From the NCBI RefSeq assembly GCF_016100455.1, contig NZ_JACFSK010000001.1, positions 2,411,771 to 2,475,770 of the forward strand: DNA of 64,000 nucleotides, written 5' to 3'. Source of the DNA: Bartonella sp. M0283 (GTDB taxonomy: Bacteria > Pseudomonadota > Alphaproteobacteria > Rhizobiales > Rhizobiaceae). This document shows, one piece after another, positions 18,130 to 27,484 of this stretch (position 1 is the stretch's first letter; the number at the start of each line of letters is the position of its first letter). The notes beneath the pieces were generated by a model. The model saw only the letters and a list, made by a program, of their open reading frames with translations, was not told the origin of the DNA and ran no database searches. The translations under genes and the position numbers were made by a program.

Positions 18130-19632
18130 CTATTCGGAAATAATTTTGATTCGGTCACCCGCTGATAAATTGGCTGTTGCCGGTAATGCGTTGATGATGC
18201 GCAACAGTTTTTCTTTGGCATTGGTCCCCTGCATGCGAGTCGCAACGGATGCAACAGTTTCTCCGCCTTTAATCGTCAGGACATGGATACGCAACGGTTT
18301 AAGGGCAGAAACCTCGCGAGACGAAAGAGCTTTAAAGGAAGATGTCGTGGCATTCGCCACTGAATTAAGCTCGGACGAATTTTTCGGAGCGGCCGTCAAG
18401 AACCGGAAGACGTGATTCTTGACAAAGATTACAACGACATCGAATTGCCAGCGATCATTGGCAGCATGGGCACGTGCCGCTTCTAAACCATTAATAGTAA
18501 TGGCCTGTATAGTAGATGGATCAAGACCGCTTACCCAGCCGCTTTTGATATAATCGACCGGCGAGGAGCCGCGAGGGAGTGCAACACCGTCGAAACGAAC
18601 AGCAATGTCATTATTTCCGCTGGCAATGACGGCGGCGGAAGAATTATCTATTGTAAATCCTTCAGGCACCGTGAAAGTAATACCCAATTTGGGATGGATA
18701 AACTGGTTTCCGCGAATATATCCTTCATCGGCGGTATCACCAAAAATCATTCCGTCAATGCCGTTCAGGAAATCTTCCCGGTCGGTTTTACCAACGCCGG
18801 GCGCTCCTACTTTGCGTGCCTGATCGGTTGCAAGCTGGATACGTTGGGGCGTTGACGGGTGACTTGCCAGAAAGTCGAGTGTTGCATCGGTTGCACCGGA
18901 AACATTCCGATAGGCAGCATAGGCTTCCATGGCTTGGAGGAAACGTGGTGAAGCAAACGGATCATAGCCGGCTTGGCCCAACATTTTTATGCCGATTGCA
19001 TCCGCCTGCAATTCCTGATTGCGCGAAAATTGTGCAAGCCGCAATTTTCCACGAATTGCTGTTTCACGTTCGGCTGAATGGTCTTCCAGAACTTCACTGA
19101 CGACCTGATTTGTCAGCTCCACTTCGGCTTCTTTTTGCTGGCGTAAAATACCGTGATTGGCGGTGACATGTGCCATTTCATGGGCAAGAACGGCGGCCAC
19201 TTCCGATGAATCATTGGCAAGTGCAAGAAGACCGCGTGTGACATAGACATAGCCACCGGGAAGCGCGAAAGCATTGACATTGGGAGAATTCAAAATAGTA
19301 ATCCGGTAGGTCTGGTCAGGTTTGTCCGAAACTGCTGTGAGCTTTCCGACAATTTTTGCAACCATCCGTTCGAGTTTCGGATCGCTATATTCACCGCCAT
19401 AGGTTTGTAAGATTCGCGGATGTTGCGAGGCCCCCAATTGTGCAAGAGAATCGCCCTTGCTCACTTTGTCGACAGTAACCGGTGTGCCTGAAGGCATAAG
19501 ACCGCCATCCGGTTTGTTATAATCAACAAGCTGGCAGGCTGATAATCCCGATAAACCCAAACCGATAAAAATGGCAAAGCCAATTTTCTTTGCCCGCCGC
19601 GTAAAAAGGCGTGGCAATAAATGCGACTTCAT
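18130..19632 (-). CDS. M48 family zinc metalloprotease lipoprotein (BepA-like)
   Basis: Periplasmic, probably outer-membrane-attached, zinc peptidase resembling BepA/YfgC, which handles misassembled outer-membrane proteins. The N-terminus has basic residues, a hydrophobic stretch and the lipobox LSAC (Cys about 33). The zinc site HEMAH lies at about 151-155 and the third ligand in ELQADAIG. The C-terminal ~200 residues are not TPR repeats as in BepA. They end in a LysM-like segment (TIKGGETVASVATRMQ to LSAGDRIKI), so cell-wall binding is possible. I start at ATG 19632; in-frame ATG 19659 and GTG 19671 give slightly longer forms. Confidence 0.88.
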   Translation of the reverse strand: MKSHLLPRLFTRRAKKIGFAIFIGLGLSGLSACQLVDYNKPDGGLMPSGTPVTVDKVSKGDSLAQLGASQHPRILQTYGGEYSDPKLERMVAKIVGKLTAVSDKPDQTYRITILNSPNVNAFALPGGYVYVTRGLLALANDSSEVAAVLAHEMAHVTANHGILRQQKEAEVELTNQVVSEVLEDHSAERETAIRGKLRLAQFSRNQELQADAIGIKMLGQAGYDPFASPRFLQAMEAYAAYRNVSGATDATLDFLASHPSTPQRIQLATDQARKVGAPGVGKTDREDFLNGIDGMIFGDTADEGYIRGNQFIHPKLGITFTVPEGFTIDNSSAAVIASGNNDIAVRFDGVALPRGSSPVDYIKSGWVSGLDPSTIQAITINGLEAARAHAANDRWQFDVVVIFVKNHVFRFLTAAPKNSSELNSVANATTSSFKALSSREVSALKPLRIHVLTIKGGETVASVATRMQGTNAKEKLLRIINALPATANLSAGDRIKIISE

Positions 19633-19894
19633 TTTTCCCAATCGTTTGTGTTTATTCATCTTGGCAGGCACTTTCCCTTGTTTACAGGGAGAACAATGAT
19701 TTCCACTATGTCGAAAAAGTTGAAAATAACATGCTTTTTGAAAATTTCATCTATATTACAACAAGTAGAATTGAATTGTTATGACATATGGAGGACGATC
19801 AGACAATTTAAATAGAGGCCGAATTGATAACTGGCATAGACAATTTGAAAAAAGAAAAATCGGGAAAACCGACAAAACAAAAATGGGCGTTTGA

Positions 19895-20524
19895 GTGAAA
19901 AGCTTTACTGTTCTTCTTGATGGCGATCTTTATGTGACCGAACGGCTTATGAAGCAGATCGGACATAGCCATATCATCGTTGCTGACGGGGCAATCCGCT
20001 TTGTCGAAATGCTTCATGTGAAGCCGGAATTGTGGGTAGGAGATTTCGATTCGACGAAAGCCGACTTGAAGGAACGTTATAAAGATATCGAGAAGAAGTC
20101 TTTTCCCGTGGCAAAGGATAAGACCGATGGAGAACTCGCTATCGATTTTGCTTTGGAACGAGGAGCCGAACGCATTATTTTGTGTGGTGCTCTTGGTGGC
20201 AAACGTTCCGACCACGCTTTTTTCCACTTTGCTCATGCATTGGCGATGAAAGAAAATGGCATTGATGTTCTTCTAACGAGTGGCAAGGAGGAAGGATATG
20301 CTCTTCTTCCGGGAGCTTATTCATTCGATTTGCCTGCCGGCACAATTTTCAGCCTTATCGGCTTTGATGACCTCGATGGTCTCACAATCGAGGGCGCCAG
20401 ATGGCCGCTTTTGAAAAAAAATGTGCCCTTTGGTTCATCATTGACTCTTTCCAATGAAGTAAACGGTCGATTGAACGTGACCCTGTCGGAGGGCAGAGCA
20501 ATCTTGTTGGCAACATTGGTTTGA
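19895..20524 (+). CDS. thiN: Thiamine diphosphokinase
   Basis: Cytoplasmic enzyme that transfers diphosphate from ATP to thiamine, giving thiamine diphosphate for transketolase, pyruvate dehydrogenase and similar enzymes. The family blocks are present: ADGAIRF, the metal-binding GDFDS, DKTDGE and GALGGKRSDH. The C-terminal domain has the thiamine-binding SLIGFDDLDGLTIEGARWPL segment. Length 209 is typical. Translation starts at GTG (19895). It is divergent from the M48 gene, whose start is about 260 bases away. The stop codon lies inside an 18-base tandem duplication that continues past the gene. Confidence 0.93.
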   Translation: MKSFTVLLDGDLYVTERLMKQIGHSHIIVADGAIRFVEMLHVKPELWVGDFDSTKADLKERYKDIEKKSFPVAKDKTDGELAIDFALERGAERIILCGALGGKRSDHAFFHFAHALAMKENGIDVLLTSGKEEGYALLPGAYSFDLPAGTIFSLIGFDDLDGLTIEGARWPLLKKNVPFGSSLTLSNEVNGRLNVTLSEGRAILLATLV

Positions 20525-20550
20525 AGAGCATAATTGGTTTGAAGAGCATA
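20515..20550 (+). repeat. 18-base perfect tandem duplication at the end of thiN
   Basis: ATTGGTTTGAAGAGCATA occurs twice head to tail (20515-20532 and 20533-20550). The first copy contains the thiN stop TGA. Confidence 0.95.
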
Positions 20551-20698
20551 AATTTTGCGGCGAGCTCTTTAGAAAATATTCGTTTTATCCATATGTTATA
20601 TCAAGATAAGGATGAATCGAGTGCTTTGGCCTTATCTTGGTTTTGCCTTATTATTAAGACACAGTGTCGAAAAGATTAAAAAGAGAAAGAGTGAGGAC

Positions 20699-20992
20699 AT
20701 GTTTAAACGTATTTCTGTAATTGCCATGGTTTCAGCTTTGGGACTTGCAACTGTTGCCTGTTCGCCGAATGAACAGCGTACTGCCGGATATGGCGTTGGT
20801 GGTGCGGCTTTGGGCGCACTCGCAGGCGGTGCTATCAAGGGGAATGGCAAGGGTGCTTTGAGAGGTGCTGCTATCGGCGCTGCGGCAGGTACACTTGTTG
20901 GTGTTGCAACAAAGCGTAATGGCGTTCAGTATTGTAACTACCGCGATGCTTATGGGCAGATGTATCAGGCACCTTGCAACCAATACCAATAA
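20699..20992 (+). CDS. Glycine-zipper lipoprotein
   Basis: A 97-residue predicted outer-membrane lipoprotein. The signal peptide MFKRISVIAMVSALGLATVAC ends in a lipobox (TVAC, Cys about 21). It is followed by a glycine-zipper stretch (AGYGVGGAALGALAGG and further GAAIGAAAGTLVG), a motif seen in SlyB/YmgG-type envelope proteins. The C-terminus carries two more cysteines in YCNYRDAYGQMYQAPCNQ. The ATG at 20699 is preceded by GAGG. It probably contributes to envelope integrity; no specific function is known to me. Confidence 0.85.
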   Translation: MFKRISVIAMVSALGLATVACSPNEQRTAGYGVGGAALGALAGGAIKGNGKGALRGAAIGAAAGTLVGVATKRNGVQYCNYRDAYGQMYQAPCNQYQ

Positions 20993-21014
20993 GGTTTTAA
21001 AGACCTGAAAAATG

Positions 21015-21043
21015 AAGGGGTCGGTTCTGCTGGCCCTTTTTTA
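21015..21043 (+). terminator. Probable terminator after the glycine-zipper gene
   Basis: AAGGGGTC pairs with GGCCCTTT (including two G-U pairs), loop of 9, followed by a T-rich tract; 22 bases after the stop. Confidence 0.6.
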
Positions 21044-21105
21044 TTTTATGTGTTTAAAAAATATATTTTGCTATTAATCGGAAAAAATAACTAAACGGAA
21101 TCATA

Positions 21106-22911
21106 ATGGCGCCTCCTCTTTTACGTCTTGATCACATTTCACTCACCTTTGGTGGTACACCATTGCTGACCGATGCTGCTCTCTCGGTCTCAAGCGGCGA
21201 CCGTATTGCGCTTGTCGGGCGTAACGGTTCGGGTAAGTCGACACTTCTTAAAATTGCAGCCGGTCTTGTCGAGCCGACGGATGGCGAGATTTTCCGGCAT
21301 CCCTCGGCAACAATACGCTATTTGCCGCAATCACCCGATCTTGACGGTTTTGAAAATGTGCGTGCCTATGTCGAAGCGGGACTGGGGCCTTTGGATGATG
21401 TCCACCGTGTCAGCTATATGCTTGATCATCTGGGATTGAGCGGAGAAGAAAAACCTGACCAGCTTTCAGGCGGCGAGGCGCGCCGCGCTGCATTGGCGCG
21501 CGTTATTGCACCGGCTCCCGATATTCTGCTTCTTGATGAACCGACCAACCATCTTGATCTTACCACAATCGAATGGCTCGAAGGGGAACTTAAAACAATA
21601 AGGTCAAGCATTGTATTGATTTCGCATGACCGTCGTTTTCTGGAAAACGTCTCGCAATCGACAATCTGGCTTGATCGGGGGCAAACAAAGCGCCTTGGTA
21701 AGGGATTTGCTTTTTTCGAGGAATGGCGTGACAAGCTTCTTGAAGAGGAAGAAATCGAGCAACAAAAACTCGGCCGCCAGATTGTGCGTGAAGAGCATTG
21801 GCTGCGTTATGGCGTGACAGCGCGGCGCAAACGCAATGTTCGCCGTCTCGACGAATTGCAGAAATTGCGGCAGAAATACAAGAGTTACCGCGGGCCGCAA
21901 GGCAATGCTGTCATGGAGTTGAGCGATTCACAGGAATCCGGAAAACTGGTGATTGAAGCCAAAAATATCAGCAAAGCTTACGGCGAACAGGTGCTTGTCG
22001 ATCATTTTTCAACACGTATCCATCGCGGTGATAGGGTGGGACTGGTTGGTCCCAATGGCATTGGCAAAACAACATTGTTGTCCATGCTGAGCGGGGTTTT
22101 GACACCCGATAGCGGAACAGTGAAACTTGGCGTCAATCTTGAAATTGCAACGCTTGATCAAAAACGCTCGCTTGATGAAAATGAAACGCTTGCCCATTAT
22201 TTGACAGACGGCCGCGGCGACAGTGTTATCGTCAATGGCGAGCAAAGACATGTCGTCTCCTATATGAAGGACTTTCTGTTTTCGCCTGAACAGGCGCGGA
22301 CACCGATCAAAGAATTGTCGGGTGGCGAAAGAGCGCGGCTGATGCTGGCGCGCGTCTTGTCTCGTCCTGCAAATCTCTTGATACTCGACGAACCTACAAA
22401 TGACCTTGATATGGAAACGCTTGATCTTTTGCAGGAACTTGTCAGCAATTTCCCGGGAACTGTTCTGCTTGTCAGCCACGATCGCGATTTTCTTGATCGC
22501 ACGGTTACGAGTATCATTGCTCCTGAAGGCAATGGTCGCTGGCTCGAATATGCCGGTGGCTATAGCGATATGATAGCGCAAAGGAAAGGTCGGGAAATCG
22601 AGCAGAAAAACGTTGCGAAATCATCTTCGCCACAAACATCAGCTCCAGCCGAACGGGGAAAACGGGAAACCAAACAAAAGCTATCCTATAAACAGAAATA
22701 TGCTTTGGAAAAATTGCCTTCGGAAATTGATGCGCTTCATGACGAGATTGCAAAGATGGAAAAAGAGTTTTCCGATCCCGACCTTTATTCAAAAAATGCC
22801 AAAAGGTTCGAGGAACTTTCGCGCCTTCTCGAACAAAAGCGAAAAGACCTTGAAATAAAGGAAAACGAGTGGCTCGAGCTTGAAATGCTGAAAGAAGAAC
22901 TCGAAAAATAG
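21106..22911 (+). CDS. ABC-F family ATP-binding protein (Uup-like)
   Basis: Soluble protein with two ABC ATPase domains and no membrane segments, the ABC-F type that acts on ribosomes rather than in transport. The first domain has Walker A GRNGSGKST, signature LSGGEARR and Walker B ILLLDEPTNHLDL. The second has GPNGIGKTT, LSGGERARL and LLILDEPTNDLDM. A linker of charged helices (about residues 205-260) corresponds to the ABC-F tRNA-interaction motif. The C-terminus after about 510 is a Lys/Glu-rich coiled coil, as in Uup, which binds DNA and branched structures. Length 601 fits Uup. A role in translation or branched-DNA handling is inferred from the family. Confidence 0.9.
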   Translation: MAPPLLRLDHISLTFGGTPLLTDAALSVSSGDRIALVGRNGSGKSTLLKIAAGLVEPTDGEIFRHPSATIRYLPQSPDLDGFENVRAYVEAGLGPLDDVHRVSYMLDHLGLSGEEKPDQLSGGEARRAALARVIAPAPDILLLDEPTNHLDLTTIEWLEGELKTIRSSIVLISHDRRFLENVSQSTIWLDRGQTKRLGKGFAFFEEWRDKLLEEEEIEQQKLGRQIVREEHWLRYGVTARRKRNVRRLDELQKLRQKYKSYRGPQGNAVMELSDSQESGKLVIEAKNISKAYGEQVLVDHFSTRIHRGDRVGLVGPNGIGKTTLLSMLSGVLTPDSGTVKLGVNLEIATLDQKRSLDENETLAHYLTDGRGDSVIVNGEQRHVVSYMKDFLFSPEQARTPIKELSGGERARLMLARVLSRPANLLILDEPTNDLDMETLDLLQELVSNFPGTVLLVSHDRDFLDRTVTSIIAPEGNGRWLEYAGGYSDMIAQRKGREIEQKNVAKSSSPQTSAPAERGKRETKQKLSYKQKYALEKLPSEIDALHDEIAKMEKEFSDPDLYSKNAKRFEELSRLLEQKRKDLEIKENEWLELEMLKEELEK

Positions 22912-23042
22912 TTTCATTTTTTGAAAACTATAGGGTGTCCGCCAACGCGAATTTTTTGGCATCGAAAAAATGTTGAACCGGTAAAGCTGGATAGCATGGC
23001 GCAAAAGCCCGCATAATACCGGTAATTCGTATGAGGTAACAA

Positions 23043-23068
23043 AAAGCCTTCCGGAAACGGAAGGCTTT
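23043..23068 (-). terminator. Terminator of gapR (possibly bidirectional)
   Basis: Perfect 11-base stem AAAGCCTTCCG/CGGAAGGCTTT closed by a GAAA tetraloop on the plus strand. On the minus strand it is followed by TTTTT, placing it as the gapR terminator; it may also stop ABC-F transcripts from the other side. Confidence 0.9.
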
Positions 23069-23089
23069 CGAGTTTTTAAAAATTTAAAA

Positions 23090-23347
23090 TCAGCTCATTC
23101 CGAGTGCATCTTTATAGAGCTGGATCATGGCTTCTTCTTCCTGACGCTCATGATCTTCTTTTTTACGCAAACGGATAATTGTGCGTACAGCCTTGCTGTC
23201 AAAACCACTTCCCTTAAGCTCGGCATAAACTTCTTTTATGTCGTCGGAAATTGTTTTCTTTTCTTCTTCAAGGCGTTCGATACGCTCGATAAAAGAACGC
23301 AACTGGCCAACGGCCACTGCTTGTTTTTCGTCTGTCACTTCACTCAT
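23090..23347 (-). CDS. gapR: Nucleoid-associated protein GapR (DUF2312)
   Basis: An 85-residue DNA-binding protein of the GapR/DUF2312 family. In Caulobacter GapR binds overtwisted AT-rich DNA ahead of replication forks and transcription and assists gyrase. The sequence matches the family pattern: [20 protein letters not shown], then [20 protein letters not shown], then a basic [15 protein letters not shown] segment. The start at 23347 follows GGAGGCC, a strong ribosome binding site; a longer frame to 23377 lacks one. It is transcribed alone, toward the ABC-F gene, with a shared terminator between. Confidence 0.93.
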   Translation of the reverse strand: MSEVTDEKQAVAVGQLRSFIERIERLEEEKKTISDDIKEVYAELKGSGFDSKAVRTIIRLRKKEDHERQEEEAMIQLYKDALGMS

Positions 23348-23496
23348 GGAAATGGCCTCCAGATAAATCGTGTTCAAACGAGTCGTTAAGTCGATCGTTC
23401 AGTTTCCTGTTGATGTCCGAGTCCTGCCCTCAGAGTCAAGATGGCGGGTTTAATTTTTCACCCCCAATATTTTAGGCACGTGCCAAGTTCCAAAAA

Positions 23497-24291
23497 TTAC
23501 CAGTCGGCACGTGATGGAAAAATCTGTTTCATGTGAATCATCGGCATCCCGTTTATTTTATGAAATAGCGGTTGCAGATAATTTGCCCATTTGATCACAC
23601 CTTCTTCGTCCGCTATCAAATCTTGTCGGACTTCAATCAGTATGTGGGCAATTCCCTTTGTTGTACAATGGCGATACATCGTATCGCCTTTCAATGCGCC
23701 ATCATAGGGTTCGTTATCGCCAACTTTGAGCTCGGCAATTTCGTTCAAACCGGTAAATAACGGGTCGAAAGCACGTCTGTCATTGTCCCATAAAAGACCG
23801 ATATGCCAAGGACGTGCTTGACCATGCCAGACGGGTGTAAAAGAATGTACTGAAACCACAAATGGATTTTTGCCACTTGCCTCTTCGACACCGGCGATTA
23901 ACCGCCCGACAGCCAGGTCGTAGGGTTTATAATAGTTTTCGATTCTGCGTTGTCTTTCGGTTTCGCTCATCGGATAATTATCGGGAATAACCGAACCGTC
24001 AGACAATTGCATGATCAGCGTCGGATCATCTTGTCCGCGGTTGGGGTCAATCAAAAGTCTCGAGAAATGACTGACAACTGCAGGTGCATCAAGGCGTTTT
24101 GCAAGCTCTCTTGTAAGCTTTTCAGCACCTATATCATAGGCGATGTGACGACGAAGCTCGGAAGATTGAAGTCCAAGCGAGCCATATTCATCAGGCAAAG
24201 CGTTGCTGGCATGGTCACAGATGAGGACGAGCCCCGCTTCCATATTGCCGGGAATTTCTTCAAAGGAATAGAAATTTTCTTTCTGTTTCAT
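23497..24291 (-). CDS. N-formylglutamate amidohydrolase family protein
   Basis: Predicted zinc hydrolase of the HutG-like N-formylglutamate amidohydrolase family. Recognisable blocks are LVLICDHASNALPDEYG near the N-terminus, SRLLIDPNRGQDDPTLI, VSVHSFTPVW and a late HILIEVRQDLI. Length 264 is normal. The Hut pathway is not encoded nearby, so the substrate is uncertain; the broad family also includes BUPH1-like amidohydrolases. It stands alone between gapR and the DUF1036-pyk pair. Confidence 0.85.
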   Translation of the reverse strand: MKQKENFYSFEEIPGNMEAGLVLICDHASNALPDEYGSLGLQSSELRRHIAYDIGAEKLTRELAKRLDAPAVVSHFSRLLIDPNRGQDDPTLIMQLSDGSVIPDNYPMSETERQRRIENYYKPYDLAVGRLIAGVEEASGKNPFVVSVHSFTPVWHGQARPWHIGLLWDNDRRAFDPLFTGLNEIAELKVGDNEPYDGALKGDTMYRHCTTKGIAHILIEVRQDLIADEEGVIKWANYLQPLFHKINGMPMIHMKQIFPSRADW

Positions 24292-24425
24292 TTTTTTATC
24301 ATCACTTTATAATATGGCTGATTTTGAAAATCTCTGACATTGACAAATTTTACGAAACTACACAAAACACAAATGAAGTGCAAAAGAACAGCGGTCGGGA
24401 CAAAATAAAACCGAAGGTGCCAGAA

Positions 24426-24893
24426 ATGTTGTTGAAAAAGACCAGGATTATTCTCTTCGGTGTGATGATCATGCTCGCTCTTTCATGTGCGGCTCGGGCG
24501 GATTTCCGCGTCTGCAACACAACTCAGGAAGCTATTGGCGTTTCCATTGGCTACCGTGCAAAAGCCGGCTGGATGTCTGAAGGTTGGTGGGTTGTCGGTC
24601 CAACCCGTTGCAAGACGATTATTGACGGGCCTTTATCCTCTCGTTTTTATTATCTTCATGCGGAAGACGCCAAGAATCACGGGCGTTGGGATGGCCCCAT
24701 CAATATGTGCGTAAAAGATTCCGAATTTACCATTAACGGTGTCAACGACTGCTTTGCACGAGGCTTTCAGAAAGCCGGTTTTCAAGAAATCGATACGGGT
24801 ACGCAAACAAGCTGGATGGTTCAGCTTACAGAACCCGTGTCCAATAATCCGGCGTTAAATACGCCGCTTGTTACAGGAGCTCCCACAAAATGA
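24426..24893 (+). CDS. DUF1036 family secreted or periplasmic protein
   Basis: A 155-residue exported protein. The signal peptide ends around SCAARA and the mature part starts DFRVCNTTQEAIGVSIGYR. This is the DUF1036 pattern of conserved cysteines and tryptophans (for example GWMSEGWWVVGPTRCKTI). The function is unknown to me. I start at ATG 24426, preceded by GAAGGTG; a TTG 102 bases upstream would place a polar leader before the signal sequence and is unlikely. The stop overlaps the pyruvate kinase start (ATGA), an arrangement I believe is conserved in Rhizobiales, though the reason is unknown. Confidence 0.87.
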   Translation: MLLKKTRIILFGVMIMLALSCAARADFRVCNTTQEAIGVSIGYRAKAGWMSEGWWVVGPTRCKTIIDGPLSSRFYYLHAEDAKNHGRWDGPINMCVKDSEFTINGVNDCFARGFQKAGFQEIDTGTQTSWMVQLTEPVSNNPALNTPLVTGAPTK

Positions 24894-26326
24894 AACGTAA
24901 CCGTAAAGTAAAGATTGTTGCTACGCTCGGACCTGCATCGTCCGACGAAAAAATGATCGAAAAGCTTTTTTTAGCGGGGGTTGACGTTTTTCGCATCAAT
25001 ATGAGTCATGCCGATCATGACACAATGCGCTCTTTGGTTAAAATCATACGTCATATCGAGAAAAAACAAGGGCGTCCGATTGGTATACTTGCCGATTTGC
25101 AAGGGCCGAAATTACGTGTGGGAGAATTTGCAAAAGGCAAGGTTGATCTTGTTGCCGGTCAAACTTTCACGCTCGACAATAAAGATATTCCGGGTGACAA
25201 TACCCGTGTCTATTTGCCTCACAAGGAAATTTTTGACGCGGTCAAGCCGGGCGAACGTCTGTTGATTGATGACGGTAAACTCGAGCTTCTGGCGGAGAAA
25301 TGCACACATACCGCTATTGAATGCAAGGTCGTTGCCGGAACGCACATTTCTGATCGCAAAGGCGTGAGCCTGCCGGACACGCTGCTCGGTGTCGGCGCAA
25401 TGACGGAAAAAGACCATAAAGATCTTCTTGCCGTTCTTGAACAACCGATTGACTGGATTGCGCTTTCCTTTATCCAGCGCCCTGAAGATATTGCCGAAGC
25501 CCGTAAAATTGCCAAAGGAAAAGTGGCGATCCTGTCAAAAATCGAAAAGCCGCAAGCCGTTCGCAGAATTAACGAGATTGTCGATTTATCCGACGCTGTT
25601 ATGGTGGCACGTGGCGATCTTGGCGTTGAAATGCCGTTGGAAACGGTGCCCGGTATCCAGATGGATATTATCAAACTCTGCCGGCGCGCTGGTAAGCCGG
25701 TTGTGGTTGCAACCCAGATGCTTGAATCGATGATCACCTCACCGGTTCCCACCCGTGCTGAAGTCTCGGACGTTGCAACAGCCGTTTATGAAGGGGCTGA
25801 TGCTATCATGTTGTCGGCTGAATCGGCGGCCGGTGCCTATCCGGAAGAAGCCGTTCGCACAATGGATAAAATTGCCTGCAAGATCGAACGGGATTCCAAT
25901 TACGAACCGATGATTGATGCGCAACATCCTGCTCCCGAACCGACAGGTGCCGATGCGATTTCGCTTGCCGCAAGGCAAATTGCCGAAACGCTTAACCTTT
26001 CGGCCATTGTCGCTTACACGGCTTCCGGCGCGACAGGTATTCGTGCGTCTCGCGAGCGGCCGATGCCATCCATCATTGCTCTTTCACCGATTACCGAAAC
26101 GGCGCGGCGCCTTGCCCTTGTTTGGGGGCTTCATTGTGTTGTTACAGAAGACGCTCATAATCTTGATGATATGGTCGAAAGAGCCGCTGCCATTGCACTG
26201 CGGGAAGGCTATAGCGTTCCGGGTGACAGAATTATCGTAACCGCCGGTGTACCGCTTGGAACACCGGGTGCAACCAATATGTTGCGCATTGCCTATGTCG
26301 CCAAGGAAGATGGCAAACGCAGATAA
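24890..26326 (+). CDS. pyk: Pyruvate kinase
   Basis: Glycolytic enzyme converting phosphoenolpyruvate and ADP to pyruvate and ATP. The N-terminal barrel has RKVKIVATLGPASS and ADLQGPKLRVGEF. The active-site region includes ILSKIEKPQAV, VMVARGDLGVEMPLE and TQMLESM. A B-domain and the C-terminal regulatory domain are complete; 478 residues is a full-length type. It is translationally coupled to the DUF1036 gene. An inverted repeat (GGCAGAACC/GGTTCTGCC, 26352-26379) lies just past the stop but lacks a T-run. The other glycolytic genes start 1.4 kb downstream. Confidence 0.97.
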   Translation: MKRNRKVKIVATLGPASSDEKMIEKLFLAGVDVFRINMSHADHDTMRSLVKIIRHIEKKQGRPIGILADLQGPKLRVGEFAKGKVDLVAGQTFTLDNKDIPGDNTRVYLPHKEIFDAVKPGERLLIDDGKLELLAEKCTHTAIECKVVAGTHISDRKGVSLPDTLLGVGAMTEKDHKDLLAVLEQPIDWIALSFIQRPEDIAEARKIAKGKVAILSKIEKPQAVRRINEIVDLSDAVMVARGDLGVEMPLETVPGIQMDIIKLCRRAGKPVVVATQMLESMITSPVPTRAEVSDVATAVYEGADAIMLSAESAAGAYPEEAVRTMDKIACKIERDSNYEPMIDAQHPAPEPTGADAISLAARQIAETLNLSAIVAYTASGATGIRASRERPMPSIIALSPITETARRLALVWGLHCVVTEDAHNLDDMVERAAAIALREGYSVPGDRIIVTAGVPLGTPGATNMLRIAYVAKEDGKRR

Positions 26327-26833
26327 TTATTGGTAAATCCTGACATCAATTGGCAGAACCGATTTCCTCCGGTTCTGCCGAAATCTATCTTGGCTGGTCA
26401 TTTTTCAGGGTCTCTTTCACCTCGCTTACGAAGGGGTGAGCTTTAAGGGGAAAGAATTTCTAACATTGAAAGAAAGCGGTTCAGGCTTTCTTTGAACAGG
26501 ATACCGGTTAAGCTTACACAAAAAGCCGTAAACTGAAGATCTGGTTTTATAGAAAACTATTCCGGTAAAGGGAGCCAAAAAAAGCTCCTGATAAAGAACT
26601 ATCCGGAATAAGTCTCGTATCAGTCTATAGAAATGACTTACGGAGTGTTGCAAAACACACTCATTATGTGCCCGTTAATTTATGTGCCCGTTATTTGTGG
26701 AGACTTTTGAAACAAAGCGGGCTTTGCACTCCTGATATTTTGATAAACAGTTTTTATTTCTCGTTTATGAAAAAATGTTTTTCAATGGAGACAACGGGAA
26801 AGACTCCAAGATATATGCGGTCAGTGTTCGCTT
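26327..26833. other. Structured intergenic region between pyk and zapA
   Basis: About 500 bases without a convincing gene but with several inverted repeats. They are GGCAGAACC/GGTTCTGCC (26352-26379), AAAGAAAGC/GCTTTCTTT (26469-26493), TATTCCGG/CCGGAATA (26558-26611) enclosing GGAGC/GCTCC, and GAGTGT/ACACTC (26644-26663). A 16-base near-perfect tandem repeat follows at 26665-26696. It lies downstream of both flanking genes, so 3'-UTR elements or a small RNA are the options. In many proteobacteria 6S RNA sits next to zapA, but I could not recognise it here. Confidence 0.5.
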
Positions 26834-27196
26834 TTACTGGTTTTTCACAAGCTCACGGGCAAGAGCATCAATATGACTGGCCGCCCGATCAATTGCTTTG
26901 GCTGCGACTGTTTCGTAGCGTTCACAGGCATCGGTAAGCTCTGTATTTTCCTGTCGCAACATGTCGTTTTCCTGTTTCAGCCTATTTAGCTGACGACGCG
27001 CTTCATCAAGCTCGTCCATAACCATTATGCCTGCCATAACAGAAAGGCGATGATCTCCGATCTCGCCGAAATTCGATTTCAAATGGCTGATGTATTGGTC
27101 AAGCTGATGGGCAAGACCGGCAAGATGGTCTTCTTCGCCTTCATCGCAAGCCATGCGGTAGGTTTTTCCATCAATCGTGACTGATACAGTTGCCAT
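26834..27196 (-). CDS. zapA: Cell division protein ZapA
   Basis: A 120-residue FtsZ-ring-associated protein that crosslinks FtsZ filaments. The N-terminal globular part reads VSVTIDGKTYRMACDEGEE, and the VMAGIMVMDELDEARRQL helix leads into a C-terminal coiled coil ending in Lys-Asn-Gln. This matches alphaproteobacterial ZapA. The gene lies 12 bases downstream of the DUF4164 gene on the same strand, forming a two-gene unit divergent from tkt. Confidence 0.92.
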   Translation of the reverse strand: MATVSVTIDGKTYRMACDEGEEDHLAGLAHQLDQYISHLKSNFGEIGDHRLSVMAGIMVMDELDEARRQLNRLKQENDMLRQENTELTDACERYETVAAKAIDRAASHIDALARELVKNQ

Positions 27197-27208
27197 ATTT
27201 ATTGCCCT

Positions 27209-27484
27209 TTACCGGTCAACCACTGTTCGTATCGTTTCCATTGCGGTAATAAGACGGCGCGATACTTCTTTATTGGCTTGTTCAAGGCGTTCAGCGCGCG
27301 ATTCAGATGTATCGAGTGCTTGCGCCAGACGGCTGCGATCTGCATTCATGCGCTGGATTTCTTCCTCGAGCTCACTGGTGTCATATGTATCTTTATTGTC
27401 ATTGACAACGGCATTTTCAAGCGTCTTAAGAGCGTTTTCCAGACGATTGATCGCTTGATCGAGAATTGATGTATCTTGTGGCAT
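27209..27484 (-). CDS. DUF4164 family coiled-coil protein
   Basis: A 91-residue protein, almost entirely predicted helix with heptad patterning (AINRLENALKTLENAV, then EEEIQRMNADRSRLAQALD). It corresponds to DUF4164, found upstream of zapA in Rhizobiales; a link to the divisome is inferred only from that pairing. ATG at 27484 is chosen because the GGATCTGGAA region upstream provides a site; a longer frame to 27520 is less family-like. Confidence 0.82.
   Translation of the reverse strand: MPQDTSILDQAINRLENALKTLENAVVNDNKDTYDTSELEEEIQRMNADRSRLAQALDTSESRAERLEQANKEVSRRLITAMETIRTVVDR

Noticed and set aside
26426..26653. 75-residue minus-strand frame between pyk and zapA
   Set aside because: Lies over several hairpins, lacks a ribosome binding site and looks like chance translation.
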